Part shown: one piece after another, positions 1 to 11,538 of the stretch
Numbering within the stretch: position 1 is the stretch's first letter
How the letters are laid out: the number at the start of each line of letters is the position of its first letter
Source of the DNA: Schizophyllum amplum
Lineage: Eukaryota > Basidiomycota > Agaricomycetes > Agaricales > Schizophyllaceae
DNA length: 38,831 bases
Assembly (NCBI GenBank): GCA_007026445.1
Contig: VDMD01000184.1
Span: 1-38,831, forward strand
Reading direction: 5' to 3'
The notes under the pieces: generated by a model
Database searches by the model: none
What the model was told of the DNA's origin: nothing
The model's input: only the letters and a program-made list of their open reading frames with translations
Position numbers and translations under genes: made by a program

Positions 1-1090
1 GGCGTCGTTTTTGGCAAGTCCATAATGCGTTCGTTTCGCCTCGGGCTCGTGTTCTAGATGACTAGTCATTCTGTACCAACCATCCGTCGACGAATCAGGC
101 TGCAAACCGCGCCTGCGCCTCTTATTCACTACGATATGCACCACCCCTCCTCCTCTCTCCTCCCTTCGCCCCGTCCCGAATCTCGGCTGACCGCACCACG
201 CTTACAGAATCTTCCTCCGAGGTCCGCCCGAGCATGCTGATGATAACGCGTTGCGCCGCATCGCCGCGCGCACTCGCAATAGCGCTATTCCCCAACGCGG
301 GGAATACGCCTATACGCATCTTCCATCCAAGTCCGGTGCGTTTCCGGGCTCATTCCCCGGATGCTTGGCACTGACATATTCCATCAGAATGATCGAAACG
401 TGATGCGAGGCGACGGCGGCGACGCTGCACCCGTCGTGGCTCTGCCCAATTCGAGCTCACTCACAGGGCGCGTCCTGCGCCTATCCCCCGAAAAACCCTG
501 ATGTACGTGTATTCAATGACATTATCTTATTCTGTGCTTGACTCGCCATCAGCGACGCACTCGTCGAGGAGGACGGTGCGCGCCGCCTCTTGCGAGCACA
601 AGGCCTTCCAAAAGGAGCTAAGACCTGATCCAAGTTCAACAACGACCTCGAACTTCCTCCCACCGCGTCGCGGGCTCGCCGACTTGGTCACACGTTACAT
701 GTCACTCAAGGTACGATGCTCTACCTCTTTCGCTGTCTCTGCTCAACGCTGCACACAACGGCGAACAGCCATAACAACTGTACGCGCTGTGGCGCGCCAC
801 CCACCACCAACGCCCTGAACTTCCGTCCTTCCGCGCGCGCGACTCCGGGTACGGCTTCCCATGGCCGAAGCGGTAAGTTATTTCTGACTTTTGTCGCGAC
901 AGGGCTGACGCGCGGTGCAGGGCACCGGCAATACGTTGCGAGCGCGTCCGCCGAATCTTCCACCCTTCGGTGCCCAGAACTCGGCTCCAGAATTTCCGGT
1001 GATGTGTCTGCGGGCGCATGATGCCGCTTTGATGCGTGGGCAACGGATCGTCGAGGCAGGGACGCGGCGCAAGCGGGAGGGTAGCCGTCG
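1..1090. other. No recognisable gene
   Basis: The six frames hold only short overlapping open stretches with no domain I recognise and no consistent exon chain. The region is GC- and CpG-rich without obvious repeats. It may be intergenic or hold the end of a gene entering from the left that I cannot identify. Confidence 0.4.
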
Positions 1091-1097
1091 AGCGGGG

Positions 1098-1105
1098 TAT
1101 ATAAG
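1098..1105 (+). promoter_or_regulatory. TATA box (TATATAAG)
   Basis: TATATAAG stands alone in a GC-rich setting. It is followed by a pyrimidine-rich leader (about 1125-1240) and an ATG at 1242 that runs directly into a GTACGT splice donor. This order is typical of a strong basidiomycete promoter. What it drives is unclear. Confidence 0.4.
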
Positions 1106-1241
1106 GCGAGTGGATTGTCAGGTTTCTCCATCCTCCAACCGCCTTCCTAACCTCCTCTACTGATCTGCCTTTACATTTACTCGCCCCGCAGTCGAAGTTC
1201 GACGTTCATTCTTGCTACGCCGCCTTTGACGCTCCCTCACT

Positions 1242-1518
1242 ATGACTTGGATTGGTACGTTCTTTGATGTTCCTCTTCTAACTGTCTCTCCTTACTATCA
1301 ACTTGACCCCGCAGATCAACTTTACAAGCACCCAGCTTCCCTCCCCTGTCACTCCCAACACGCAGCTCGTCAACTCGGCACGTTTCTCGTCGACCGGTAA
1401 GTCTATCTATTCATATCGTTTGGGAACTGTATTGATCCGTTGTAGTTCTAGGTCACCCGAGATCACCCTGCTACAAGTCACCCGGGATCACCTTGTCACC
1501 CGCGATTACCGCACATGA
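1242..1518 (+). CDS. Doubtful small spliced ORF downstream of the TATA box
   Basis: A possible model is exon 1 at 1242-1254, exon 2 at 1315-1396 and exon 3 at 1446-1518, with introns of 60 and 49 nt that have good GTACGT/GTAAGT donors and GCAG/GTAG acceptors. It reads 55 codons to a TGA. No domain is recognised. Exon 2 is also open in another frame, so phase and start are uncertain. Exon 3 contains three imperfect 16-bp copies of a gtcacccgrgatcacc motif (1452-1510), which argues against a conserved protein. A further intron-like GTAAGG..GCAG pair follows at about 1527-1575, so the transcript may continue or may be non-coding. Confidence 0.2.
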
Positions 1519-3699
1519 CGCTTTTCGGTAAGGGTTTATATTGAGTTGAAATACGAAAATTCACCGATCATCGCAGCCTGTCCCTTACCGCCATGTCCTC
1601 CCCGCTACGGCGAGCGACGAGCGTCGAGCTCGACGGCTTCGACGTTGTGGACGACCGCCACCGATGCGCACTCGCGTCCTCCGCGCTCGACACGCTCGAC
1701 AGCATTCACGGCGACCACGACCTACGATGGCGCTTACTCTCGGCGAGTACGACTAACGACCGCGTCGACGCGTCGTGACGGCGTACCTCGGCGACGCGTC
1801 CTTCGGACTTGACCAACAGCGACCTCGCAAGCGAGTTCTGGACGGCTAGTCACCGACGCAGGACACGGCTTGGCGCGTGGTACGTCGTTCTCGCCCTTTA
1901 CCTTCACGCTCGACAAGCGTGTCGTTGTCTTCGTTCTCGCGACGCCCTTCTCGTATACACGCTGACTAATTCGCAGATGCATCTTCGTGCTCGTCGCGAC
2001 TTGGTTGATATGGGGGTCGGTCGTTGCGGTGCGTGGGCGCATCTCTCTATAGTGACTGTCAGCTGACTCGTCCGTAGATACCGTTGCGACGCGCGGCCTG
2101 CCCAAGCTACCAACACCGAGTATTCCTCACTCACAGTTGCGCTCGTCGCGCTCGACGGCTTCCTGGGAGTCATGCACAGCGTGCTCGCTCACGTTTCTCG
2201 GTGAGTATGCCCGTCAGACGTCCCGACGGCGGTAACGAACGGCGACGGCCCCCAGGTGAGTACGACGCTACCTTACGACTCGTGCATCGAGGCTGACGAC
2301 GTCCGCAGGCCGCGCAGCGTGACCTATATCGTCGGTCAACGCCGGCCCTCATCGCCAACGTGCCCGGGCCTTCTCGCCATGCCGACGCCCCGCCTGCTGG
2401 ACGCCCTTTCCGCCCTTATGCCTCCATCCGCCGGTCCAAGCGGAGGCGCTTTCGGTCAGAGTTTGAGCGTCAAAATTAATCCAAAATGAACTCAATTCTC
2501 AGAATATCCGCGCGGGAATTCTAGAGGACGTTCTCGGCTGCTATCGGGCGTGCGAGAGGAGACGGCGGGGGTCTCCCGTGGCGGTGGCGCGCAGCGCCAC
2601 CGCGTTCTCATTGGTCGTGCGTCGTTTGCTGCTAACAGTTTACCTGAGCTAACATGGCCTTTAGATTTGTTTCCAGGGGCCGCGTTCCTCTATGGTGAGT
2701 TTACTGTCTTCAACCACCTTCGAGACATCACCTGGTGGAGTTTTTCATGCCCCAGACACCTTATTCCTCCCCATGTTGACTTTAATATACCACGCTTTCA
2801 TCAGTTTATTCGACCTCGAGTCAGAGAGATACTAACGACGTTTCAGGCGCTAGAGTACTTCTCCGACCATTGTCGGATTAGCTAACGACGACGGCGGGAG
2901 TCTACCCCGGCGATGGCGCGCTGTCGCGCGTCGCAACTGTCGGTGCGCACTCGCCTTCTATTGGTTGGTAAGTCCCTTGCTTGCTGAATACGCCGACCCC
3001 ACGCTGATTGTTGATCCAGACGACGCCGCCTACGCCCTTGTCCTTGACGTCGAGGGTGACGCCGGGAAAGGACGTCGTCCAGTGAGTACCGAGCTGGAAG
3101 GGATGACGGGCAACGCCGAAGCTGCGCGTCGAAGGCGTCAGTGCTGCGTGAAGTCGGGGGCGTGCAACGCAGTGTAACGTACGAGATCGCCGACGAACGG
3201 CGAGCCTGTCTACGACTGACCTCGCTGTCAGCGAGTTTCTGAGCGGGGAATGAGCGAGGGCTTCTCGCCTACTCCTCCCGCCGACTCGGACGTCGGGGGG
3301 ACATTGCGACGCGAAGCAAGAGATTTCGCAGTCGCGTCGGACGGCGAGCACGCGCGATGTCTAAGTTGCGTCGCACGATGTTCGACTCATGTCCCGCTGT
3401 GTGCAGGGCGACGCCGACGGGCCCTGTTTCCCGCGAGAACGCTGTACCTACGTATCCTACGTATCTAGAGCAGTAGCATGTACTTTATAAGTAGAACTAG
3501 CATGTACGTTGTCAGTAGATAGTAGATAATACTAAGTATGCAATAGATTTGGTCTGATCCCCCCACGGTGTGAATGAGTGCCCCAACGTCAATGAGTGAA
3601 TGAACTTGAGCATGAGTGAGTGCGTTGACTACGCCACGCGCCCTGCGTCTGTCTCGGCGTCCAATTCACCTCGCATCTGTTCTCTTTGGCCCTCACTCG
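1519..3699. other. No confident gene; intron-like signals only
   Basis: Several GTGAGT/GTAAGT donors and YAG acceptors occur on the + strand (for example near 1527, 2201 and 2255). The open stretches between them change frame and show no domain. The DNA is strongly CpG-rich, for example cgacg runs at 1600-1800. From 3470 to 3640 it becomes AT-richer with short repeats of agtagat and gaatgagtg. I can support no product here. Confidence 0.35.
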
Positions 3700-4860
3700 T
3701 TTGAGTGTACTTTGAGTGTACTACTCCCCTCCTGATGAGAACTCTTCTTCTAGCATACCTCCCTTTTCTCGTCCCCCCTTTTCCTTTACAGCTCTCCCTC
3801 ACGCGCTCCCCTGCCTGCTACCCCGAGCTGCACTCTGAGTCCTTCTTTCTCACCCTCTCCCGATTTTCTCACTCCACTCCTCCTTCCTTTTTCACCCTCA
3901 TCACTCTTTATCACCTCCCCTTTCTCGCCCTCCCCCCTCCTCGCCCCCTTCAACGAGGGGGAGAGCCTCCTCAAACGAGGGGGAGCGCCTCATTCCACGA
4001 GGGAGGAGCGCATCCTTTGACAAGGGGGATCGCTTCTTTTGACGAGGGAGGGAGCATTACGAGGGAAAGCCGGCTTCGCCTCCTCCTCTCTCTTTCCCGT
4101 CGCCCCTCCTCGCCTCCCCCTTCCTCCGCTCTTTTTCGCCCTCGCCCCCTCGCCCCTCCCCTCCTCGCCCCTCCTCCCTCTTTCTCGCCCTCGCCCTCCA
4201 CTCATCCTTTCTCGCCCTCGCCCTCCCTTCCCCTCTCTTTCTCGCCCCTCCTCGCCCCTCCTCGCCCCTCCTCGCCCCTCCTCCCTCCCTCCTCGCCTCC
4301 CCCTCTCCTCACCTCCTTCGTCGACGACGAGCGCCTCCTTTGACGACTCACGAGGGGGAGCGCCTCTCTCAACGATGGTTATTTTTTCAACGAGGGGGTG
4401 CCTTTTCATTGGCGAGGGAAAGCGCCTTCTTCAACGACGGGCAGCACCTCCTCCCTTCCCCCCCCCTCGCCTCCTTCGACGACGGGGGAGTCTGCCTCGC
4501 ATCAACGCTCCTTCCTCGCCTCCTTCAACGAGGGGGAGCGCCTCTGTCGACGACGGGGGAGCGCCTCCTTCGACAACGGGGGAGTCTTCGCCCCCTTCGA
4601 CAACGGGGGAGTCTGCCTCGCATCAACGCTCCCTCCTCGCCTCCTTCGACGAGGGGGGGGCGCCTTTTTGGACGAGGGCGAGCGCCTCCTTCGAAGAGGG
4701 AGAGCAACTCTGTCGACGAGGGGAGTCGGCTTCGCCTCTCTCCCCCCTCCATCTCGTCCCCCTCTTCACCTCCCTCGCCTCCCTCGCCTCCCCCCTCCTC
4801 GCCTCCATAGACAACGAGGAGTCGTCTCCCTCGCCTCCCCCCCCCTTCTCCTCAAAGTCC
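3700..4860 (+). repeat. Pyrimidine-rich minisatellite field with GACGAGGGGGAGCG units
   Basis: Two interleaved families fill this region. One is a degenerate 20-25 bp unit built on ttcgacgaggggGAGCGCCT, seen at about 3950-4075 and 4320-4720. The other is a C/T-only repeat of cgcccctcctc (11 bp), most regular at about 4230-4290. The long open frames here (for example 212 and 293 codons on +) are repeat artefacts lacking any domain. The plus-strand pyrimidine bias matches that of the repeat-filled introns in the FKBP and MDR genes. Confidence 0.8.
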
Positions 4861-5234
4861 TCACAAAGCAGCATCAGTCTGTGTATATCGGCATCAGTCT
4901 GTGTATATTGCCTGCTATGAATTGTACTGTAAACTTCGTATATCTTCGATATCTAGCTTGTATATTTTCGATATTCAGTAGAGTTCAGCTCGAAACGCAG
5001 CCTCTACGCCGCATGCTGAAGCAGCCTCTACACCGCATGCTAAAGCGGCGAGAAAGAACAGAGGTCCCAAAACAATGCGCAGTATGTACATGGACTCTTT
5101 GTAGAACAGCCTAATATCTGGTCCAGAGCTTTACGGAGCGAAAATACGATGAAGCCAAAGTACGACGAAGGTCAAGACTCGAACCAGGGTCAAGACTCGA
5201 ATCATGGACACACGTACTCCATCAACCCCCTCTC
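4861..5234. other. Spacer with short repeats
   Basis: This holds small direct repeats (gcatcagtctgtgtat twice near 4870-4905; cgcagcctctacrccgcatgctraagc twice near 4997-5048; ggtcaagactcgaaycakg twice near 5158-5205). It contains no gene I can support. It may be the 3' flank of the minus-strand MADS-box gene. Confidence 0.4.
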
Positions 5235-6999
5235 CTACCTCCCGGGTCGTGCTGACCTTGCAAGCCCAGCATCTCCAGCCACGCGATATCCGTGCCTCCC
5301 GTCTGCTGTCCCGGTGAGGTGCGATGGTGTTGTGGTTGCGTCCGATGATATGGTGGTTGCGTCCGATGCTGTTTCCAGCTGCGTTCGATGCTGACCGCGC
5401 GAATCCTGGGTCCCGCTACCACCCGCAGACTCTGGCCACTGCATCGGCAATTGCCTCATCAGACCGTGCGCCCCCGGTGGCGGCGACGTGGCAGAGCCGG
5501 GGTCCTGCATGGCAGACCCTGCGCCCTCCATAGTTGACGCTGCGCCAGGTCCGCCGCCCAAGCCGTACGGGAATCGCGCGCCGAAGGGAATTCCTCCTGC
5601 ACCCATGCCGTGAGCAGCATGGGACCGCGCATAAGCGCCGCCGCGGCGCTGGTACTCGCTCTCGAGTCGTGTGAAGGAAGTCGACGGAGCGAGAGGCCGT
5701 TCGTTCGTGGACGAGTATTGGATCTGGCGCGGGGCCATGCGTGAGATGGTGTCAGGGCGCTGTCCGAGGTGTTCTGGAGGGTGATAGGGCGCTGGCCAGG
5801 ACTGGTCGGCGAGAACGTCGGGCGAGGCAGGTAGCGGTCCGACGATGTAGGATGTGCGGCGAGGACAGGGCTGCTGGTCAAGTGCGGGGACGCGGCGGTG
5901 AGGTGCGGGGAGGAGGATGGCGGTGATGCGTGGGGGTAGTCATGGGGGGCATCTGGCCGAAGAGTCCGGCACGAAAGGGCGGCTGCAAGCTGATCTGAGA
6001 GCAGCATTAGATAACGGCTGAGAGACTTTTTAGCGCATTGAGAGCAACGAGACACTGGATAAGTTTGAAGAGTACGCCGTCAGCGTATCCCAGACGCAAA
6101 CGTGGGATATTTTACGTGTCGTCCGCCATATTTTCTACCTCTCAGAGCAGTAAAGTAAACAAGTTGTGCACGCACTTCTGGACCCATGTTGGAATTCGGG
6201 GGATCAGTCGTGCGAGAGGTGCTAGCGCCGCCAGGAGAGTTCGCGGGCCGCGGGCGCTTGCGCGGACGATCCTCGTCATCGTCGCCGTCGTCGTCGCCTT
6301 GCTGTGCAGCGTTGGAGGTTGTGGCGACTGCCTGTGCAAAGTCGGGCGGTCCCTTTGTGTCTCGTTCACCTTCGTGCTAGGGAAAAATTAGAGCGACTCG
6401 TCCGCGAAACGGTATACGCACGTTAACTTGTTTCTGGACGATGATATTCATGTCCGAGGATGCGTACTGGTAAAGCTTCACAGGGTGACCCTGCCGCTCT
6501 TCTAAAAGCCCGTCAGCGCATGAAGGGGGCGGGGGGGTTACAGACTGCCAACGCACCAAAGATGATGACCGCCACGTCGACGCTACAGAGCACGCCCAGC
6601 TCATAGGCCTTCTTAAAGAGCCCGTTCTTGCGCTGCGAGACTCGTCAGATATTCCATCTTCGACGTTCGCGAGGGCGAGCTGAGTCGCGTCCAACGTCGT
6701 GGTAGCAGGCAAGTCGCGGTCATCAGTCAACGACCGTGATTGATAAAAATAAGTGAATTATTTTCGTGGGCGTTGAGTTAAAAATAGGTTAATTGCAATC
6801 TTCTTCTCAACGTCCATGGAGGGACAAGGGACACCCATTGTTCGACGATGCCGCCCATAACGAGGATCTCACCTTCAGGAAAGTAACAGCCCGATTGCGC
6901 TCGTGCTTTGAGACCGTCAGATACGATGCCTTGGTCAATCGGAGACAGAGGGCGGTGACGCACCGGTATGGGTTGAATTTCGATCTTTCTCCGGCCCAT
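5235..6999 (-). CDS. MADS-box transcription factor, Rlm1/Smp1 (MEF2-type) family
   Basis: This is a nuclear DNA-binding regulator; fungal Rlm1-type factors bind CTA(A/T)4TAG-like sites and act below the cell-wall-integrity MAP kinase. Exons on the minus strand: 6964-6999 ([12 protein letters not shown]), 6873-6905 ([11 protein letters not shown]), 6557-6632 ([18 protein letters not shown] then DVAVIIF), 6422-6501 (ending in [10 protein letters not shown]), 6176-6376 ([11 protein letters not shown], then an acidic run and a KRPRP basic patch), and a last exon from about 5994. Every junction is GT..AG and in phase; introns are 58, 240, 54, 45 and about 181 nt. The spliced MADS box is uninterrupted and carries the MEF2-type [13 protein letters not shown] signature. 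The C-terminus is unclear: the exon 6 frame opened by the acceptor at 5995 ([15 protein letters not shown]) stops at 5880-5878, while a convincing Gly/Pro/Ser-rich tail lies one frame away (5235-5870, with [10 protein letters not shown] and [11 protein letters not shown]). A missed intron, a frameshift or another acceptor could explain this. Confidence 0.85.
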
Positions 7000-9996
7000 T
7001 GCAGTTTAGGCTTGAGTTAAACGAGGCGCCTGCGCAGCAGATAGATGGCGGCAGGAGAAGAAGAGGGCGCTCTGTTGTCGCCTGTGTGCACGACTCCCGC
7101 CTTGCCCATGGCGCGGCAGCTGTGCCGCGCCACGCTATCCCCATCCGCGTCGTGGAATCAAGCGGTGTGCTGGGTCGCTGGCATTCAGTCCTACATTCGA
7201 TCCCAAGTTGACCGTCCTGCACAGCTAGTGACTTATCTGCTTCCGTTCGCAATGTTCTGACGACGACAAGCCGCTCGTTTCGGGCTGCCTTTTTCCTTAG
7301 GAGCCCTTGCAGAGGCGCTCGGTGGCATCGCCATTGTGTCGGAATACAGTCAACGTGTAGTCCGTCTGCGCCCGTCTACTGCGTCCTTTCTCATTACTGA
7401 TACCCTTCATCAGCCCTCACATGATCTCCACCGCGGGGGGATACGCTTTTCGCGGGACGCGCATTCGTATTCGAACCTTCTCTATATGACACGTATGCCG
7501 TCCGCCCTCGCAAAGAGCGCCTTCGCGTCGGGATCCACTCCCAACTTACCGCAGGACGTGTCTGAAGCCACTCGCTCAGGCCGCCCCATCGCATGTACGT
7601 CCTGCCGTGGCTGTTCGCTTCCTCGCACTCACCCAGCACCCCGCCATCAGATATGAAGCGGAGCAGACACTGCAGGACAGCTCTCGCCTGCCATTAGCAT
7701 ACCAGAGCGCGAGTCACGGCAACACAGAAGCGTGCTCGGTAAGGTAAGTACATGCGGCGATGGCTAGTCGATGACCTGGCATCGCTTCTCACGTTCTTCA
7801 CATCATCAGGACCTGCTTCGTCATCGCTCCCGCACCGCTTCAAGGTCCGAGCGCCGTCTACCGACGAGGTCGCCGCCGCGCACTCTCCAGCGGCGTCATT
7901 ACGGGTGGATATCAGCAGACGCGTGCAGGACGGCTCCTACGTGCGATACGGCTCTCCCCGCGCTGGAGGTGTACTCGAAGAAGCAGCTCCGCGCCGTTTA
8001 CTGCATGATCACGTCTGGAATTGGGCTGAGATTCAGCCCGCTGCCTGTTATCCGATGACGGAGGCCTACCCGGGTGACGCGATCGTCCGTAATCGAGCTT
8101 CTCTACCTTCCGACCGTCCTTGTTCCGTCCTCCGTGCTGCTTCTCCCAAGTCCGAGGTCTTCCACATTACGCTTCGGCATTAGTGCACTGCTTCTTTCTA
8201 TGCGCACCGTCCGTTCTGGGCTCTTCGACAATGAAATTAATTTTATTATTTCGCAACGAGAGCTACCACATCATTGTAAGTCATCTTGCATGCTCTTCAC
8301 CCAAGTAAATGAGCGGTGAGCTAAATTCGACGATAGACGATGGCGGCGGCGGATAGGCGCGTCCTCACTCGGTGGGAGAGTGCACCCAAGGATGAAGGCG
8401 CTAGAATGTGACTGGGTTTACGCCTAGCGGCGTCAGCCATCACACGCATGCAAGTGCGTCTCCTAATTCTATGGAGTCATCGTTTCTCACCAGTACTACT
8501 TGCGCCTCGCCCGGAGCCTTAACGCGTTCGCGCACGCCGGCACCTGGAAAACTGGCGTACATTGTCTCTCCAAATGCTTCTTCATCTCGAAGGCTCGCGG
8601 CGTCTCTCTAACTTCCTGCGCGCACTCATTTCTTGCCAGAGACCCTTCTCCCAGTCAGCTCCCGATCCTTACACCATCGTCATTCCACCAACATCGCCTC
8701 CTTGCCTTCGTTCCCTTGCCTCGCTTAGCTATGCCGCTATTGCCGTCTCTCCACATCCCTATCTTTGGAACCATGCGCTCACGAAGGGCGAGCGGACGTG
8801 TGTGTTCAAGCACAGCCGCCTGCGAGTCTTCCCCTCTGCCAGCGCGACAAACTGCCCCCTTCCGGATTTATTGACTTGGCTTTCGAAGGGCTCGTGCGCG
8901 CACCTGGTCCATCTACACAACGCGCGCACGGCGAGTGCCGCGAGGAAGCTCGAAGGATGCGAGAATCATCACCGTGAGTGGATTCATACCCTTCCGGATC
9001 CACTACCCAAATCCAGGTCATTCCAGCAGAAATCGATATTGGTTTCTAAAAAGAATGACTTGCGCTTCTGGATAGAATGGCCGGTATACGTGGGCGAATC
9101 TAGGCCTCATCCCTGCCCCTCAGACTCGCACGCGCATAGACAAGCTCGCACGCGCGCCTTCCCATTCCGAATTCTGACGGCCGACACCAGCGTGTTCCGA
9201 GGATATCACCGTATTCAGTCTGCACGTGTCCTGAGCGCATCTCAGGCGAAAAGCGTCGGGCGAGTAGCAGATTGGCATCAGACAAACAGTAGCCTAGCAG
9301 CCGCGTTCACGCGGGGAACAGCGTCGAGGGCTGCTTTACCCGTACTTTTCAGGCCCGACACGCCGAGTAGGTAGTGCCCGACATGCCCAACAGGTAATTT
9401 GAGGTCATTTCGCATGCAGTCTGAACTTCATTCCGTTATCGTGTTGACCGCTTGTCGACGGGCAATCGAGCGACTTGAAGGTATTTACGAACATCGAGCG
9501 CGTCGACTCCGAGGGCACAGAGTGCGATGGCGAGGGACACGAGTCTCATCTCCTCATACCAGGAACTTGTATCATTTTCTGCCCTGAATCTCTCTGTGAC
9601 CCCCCCTTGGGTTTCTAAGTAGTACGATAAATGTGAACTTCCAAGCTCAAGTCGAACCACATCCCCGTGATCTGGACACGTGACTGTGCGATCATAGTGC
9701 CTCGTGCGGATGCCACGCGAGTGAGATGCGCTTGCCTTTCTTCTTCATCTTTTTTCTGCAGTACTGACCGAAGAGTCCAGACTGGTCCCATTACCATCTG
9801 AAAAGAAGGCTCAACCTGAAGCTTCATCAGACTCGCACTACGCCCGGCCCTCGGCGGACGATTGCAGTGGTCAGTCATTGCTTGCAGTGGCAGTGGCAGC
9901 TCAGCATAGAGGAAAGTGTAAGTCTCGTCTCATGCCCGTTTGACGAAGCTGATCTGGATGATCACAGAATCAACTGCCACGTCTACCTCTGCTGTG
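7000..9996. other. No recognisable gene (includes MADS-box promoter)
   Basis: The first few hundred bases should hold the promoter of the minus-strand MADS-box gene. Beyond that there are only open stretches without a domain. The longest is 270 codons on + (8562-9374), but it starts with TTG and looks like a GC-rich chance frame. On the minus strand, 9615-9878 has a locally protein-like charged segment (QKKDEEERQAHLTRVASARG) that I cannot extend or assign. A GTAAGT..ACAG pair (9918-9967, 50 nt) precedes the F-box gene and may be an intron in its 5' region. Confidence 0.35.
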
Positions 9997-11538
9997 ATGG
10001 CATCTCCACACCTCGATATCACGCACGGCATGAGCTTACCTCAACTTAAAGCCCCGGGCCAGGCCGTCCTGTTTTGCTCTTCCCCGCCGGGTCTCTCGTC
10101 GCCCATTACCGCGGTATATCAAGATATCCTTCTCGAGATATTCACCCTGGTCGGCGTAGATCAGGCAATCACCTCTCCCCATTCGACACCCGTCGTCCTC
10201 TCTCATGTCTGCCGCCACTGGCGCTTCCTCATCCTCAGCTGCCCGTTTCTCTGGTCGAACATTAGCATCGGCTACTGCACATATATCAAGGACGTCGATC
10301 TTTGTGCCTCCTTTGTCGCCCGCGTCGCCCGTACCGTCGGCATGTACCTCGCCCGCTCTCAGCCCGCACCCCTCGACATCGAATGCCGCAAATTCTATGC
10401 AAGCATCGACCACATCCGCGAGGCCGTGGGCGCTGTCGTCGATCACAGTGCTCGCTGGCGGAGTATCATCATTTCCGCCGACCTTCTCTCCTTCGTGGAC
10501 GCCGCGCGCGGGCGCCTGCCCCTCCTGAAGGACGCAAGGGTCTTCGACGACAACAATGACTGCGCTGACATTCCCACCCTCTTCGATACCTTTGCCATCG
10601 CGCCCCGTCTCACGCGGTGGGTATGCGACTACGAGCTACACCGCGTCACGCTGCCGTGGGCGCAGCTTGAAGACATCTCGTTCGATGACTTCAACCCGGA
10701 GTGGCTGGCCCGCGTCGCGCCGGAGATGGTACGCCTGCGCCGGGTACGGGCGTGCGCTTCTGACACGGACCCGCCTCCCCCGGCGCAGGAGGGTTGCATC
10801 GTGTGGGCGTCCTGCATTGACTCGGTCCATCTCAGCATGGAGGAGAAGGAAGAATCCTACGTGAGACCGGCAGGTTTCCTCGCATTTTGCACGTTTCCGC
10901 GCCTGCGAGCGCTCCACATCGAGCCGGACGTTGGCTACTATGAATGCATCCGATACAACATGGCGTGGTCCCATAGCGTGTTCATGCGGTTGATTGTGCG
11001 GTCCGGGCTCCGGGAGCTGCGCGCTCTGACGCTGGTTCAAGCGCTGATTGCGCACGAAGACCTGCTGGAAATGCTTGCTGCGCTGCCGGCGCTGGAGGAC
11101 CTGGAGCTATGGGAAGCCGTGCCGGCGAGAATGATTCCGGCCGATGACCGCAGCGATCTGGTGGATATGGACGAGTTTATTCAAGCAATGACGGCCCATC
11201 CCGAAGGAGAATGGAGAGCGCTGCTTCCGCGTCTCAAGCGCTTGTCACTAGTAGGGGAGCTTGCGATTGAGGAGGAGGTGTTGTTGGCGTTCGTGCGCTC
11301 GCGCACGGAGAACGTGGGTGGTTATGGTCGCAGCTCAGCGACCGAAGCCGAACACTGCACTCTTGATGAGCTCGCACTGAGATTCACGGACGATGACGGG
11401 GACCCGCTACCGAGCCCGCTCACTAGCGAGACGCATCTCGTTCTCGTAGCGCTGATAGGACCGACTCGACCTGAAGAGCGATTTGATCAGATATATCTGC
11501 GGATACTCGGTGTATGTAATGTGCTTATAGCTAGATGA
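9997..11538 (+). CDS. F-box protein, single-exon, 513 aa
   Basis: Predicted substrate receptor of an SCF ubiquitin ligase. The F-box lies near residues 40-95: ILLEIFTLVGVDQA, then VVLSHVCRHWRFLILSCPFL and WSNISIG, the usual layout of Agaricomycete F-box proteins (LSxVCrxWRxlalstPxLWs). The remainder is Leu-rich with irregular LRR-like segments (for example LRELRALTLVQALIAHEDLL and LPALEDLELWEAVP), expected to form the substrate-binding solenoid. I chose ATG 9997 because the open frame further upstream begins with a TTG and overlaps an intron-like GTAAGT..ACAG segment (9918-9967); an ATG at 9958 lies inside that segment. A spliced upstream exon is possible. The stop is TGA at 11536-11538. It is not similar to the tandem F-box family at 27-38 kb beyond the general fold. 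Confidence 0.8.
   Translation: MASPHLDITHGMSLPQLKAPGQAVLFCSSPPGLSSPITAVYQDILLEIFTLVGVDQAITSPHSTPVVLSHVCRHWRFLILSCPFLWSNISIGYCTYIKDVDLCASFVARVARTVGMYLARSQPAPLDIECRKFYASIDHIREAVGAVVDHSARWRSIIISADLLSFVDAARGRLPLLKDARVFDDNNDCADIPTLFDTFAIAPRLTRWVCDYELHRVTLPWAQLEDISFDDFNPEWLARVAPEMVRLRRVRACASDTDPPPPAQEGCIVWASCIDSVHLSMEEKEESYVRPAGFLAFCTFPRLRALHIEPDVGYYECIRYNMAWSHSVFMRLIVRSGLRELRALTLVQALIAHEDLLEMLAALPALEDLELWEAVPARMIPADDRSDLVDMDEFIQAMTAHPEGEWRALLPRLKRLSLVGELAIEEEVLLAFVRSRTENVGGYGRSSATEAEHCTLDELALRFTDDDGDPLPSPLTSETHLVLVALIGPTRPEERFDQIYLRILGVCNVLIAR

Noticed and set aside
3705..4920. Long + strand ORFs of 212, 293 and 238 codons
   Set aside because: They run through C/T-rich tandem repeats, overlap one another in three frames and have no domain.
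8562..9374. 270-codon + strand ORF
   Set aside because: It begins with TTG, has no recognisable domain and lies in GC-rich DNA where chance open frames are common.
9940..9996. Upstream start for the first F-box protein
   Set aside because: The frame starts at a TTG and overlaps a 50-nt intron-like GTAAGT..ACAG segment; ATG 9997 is preferred.
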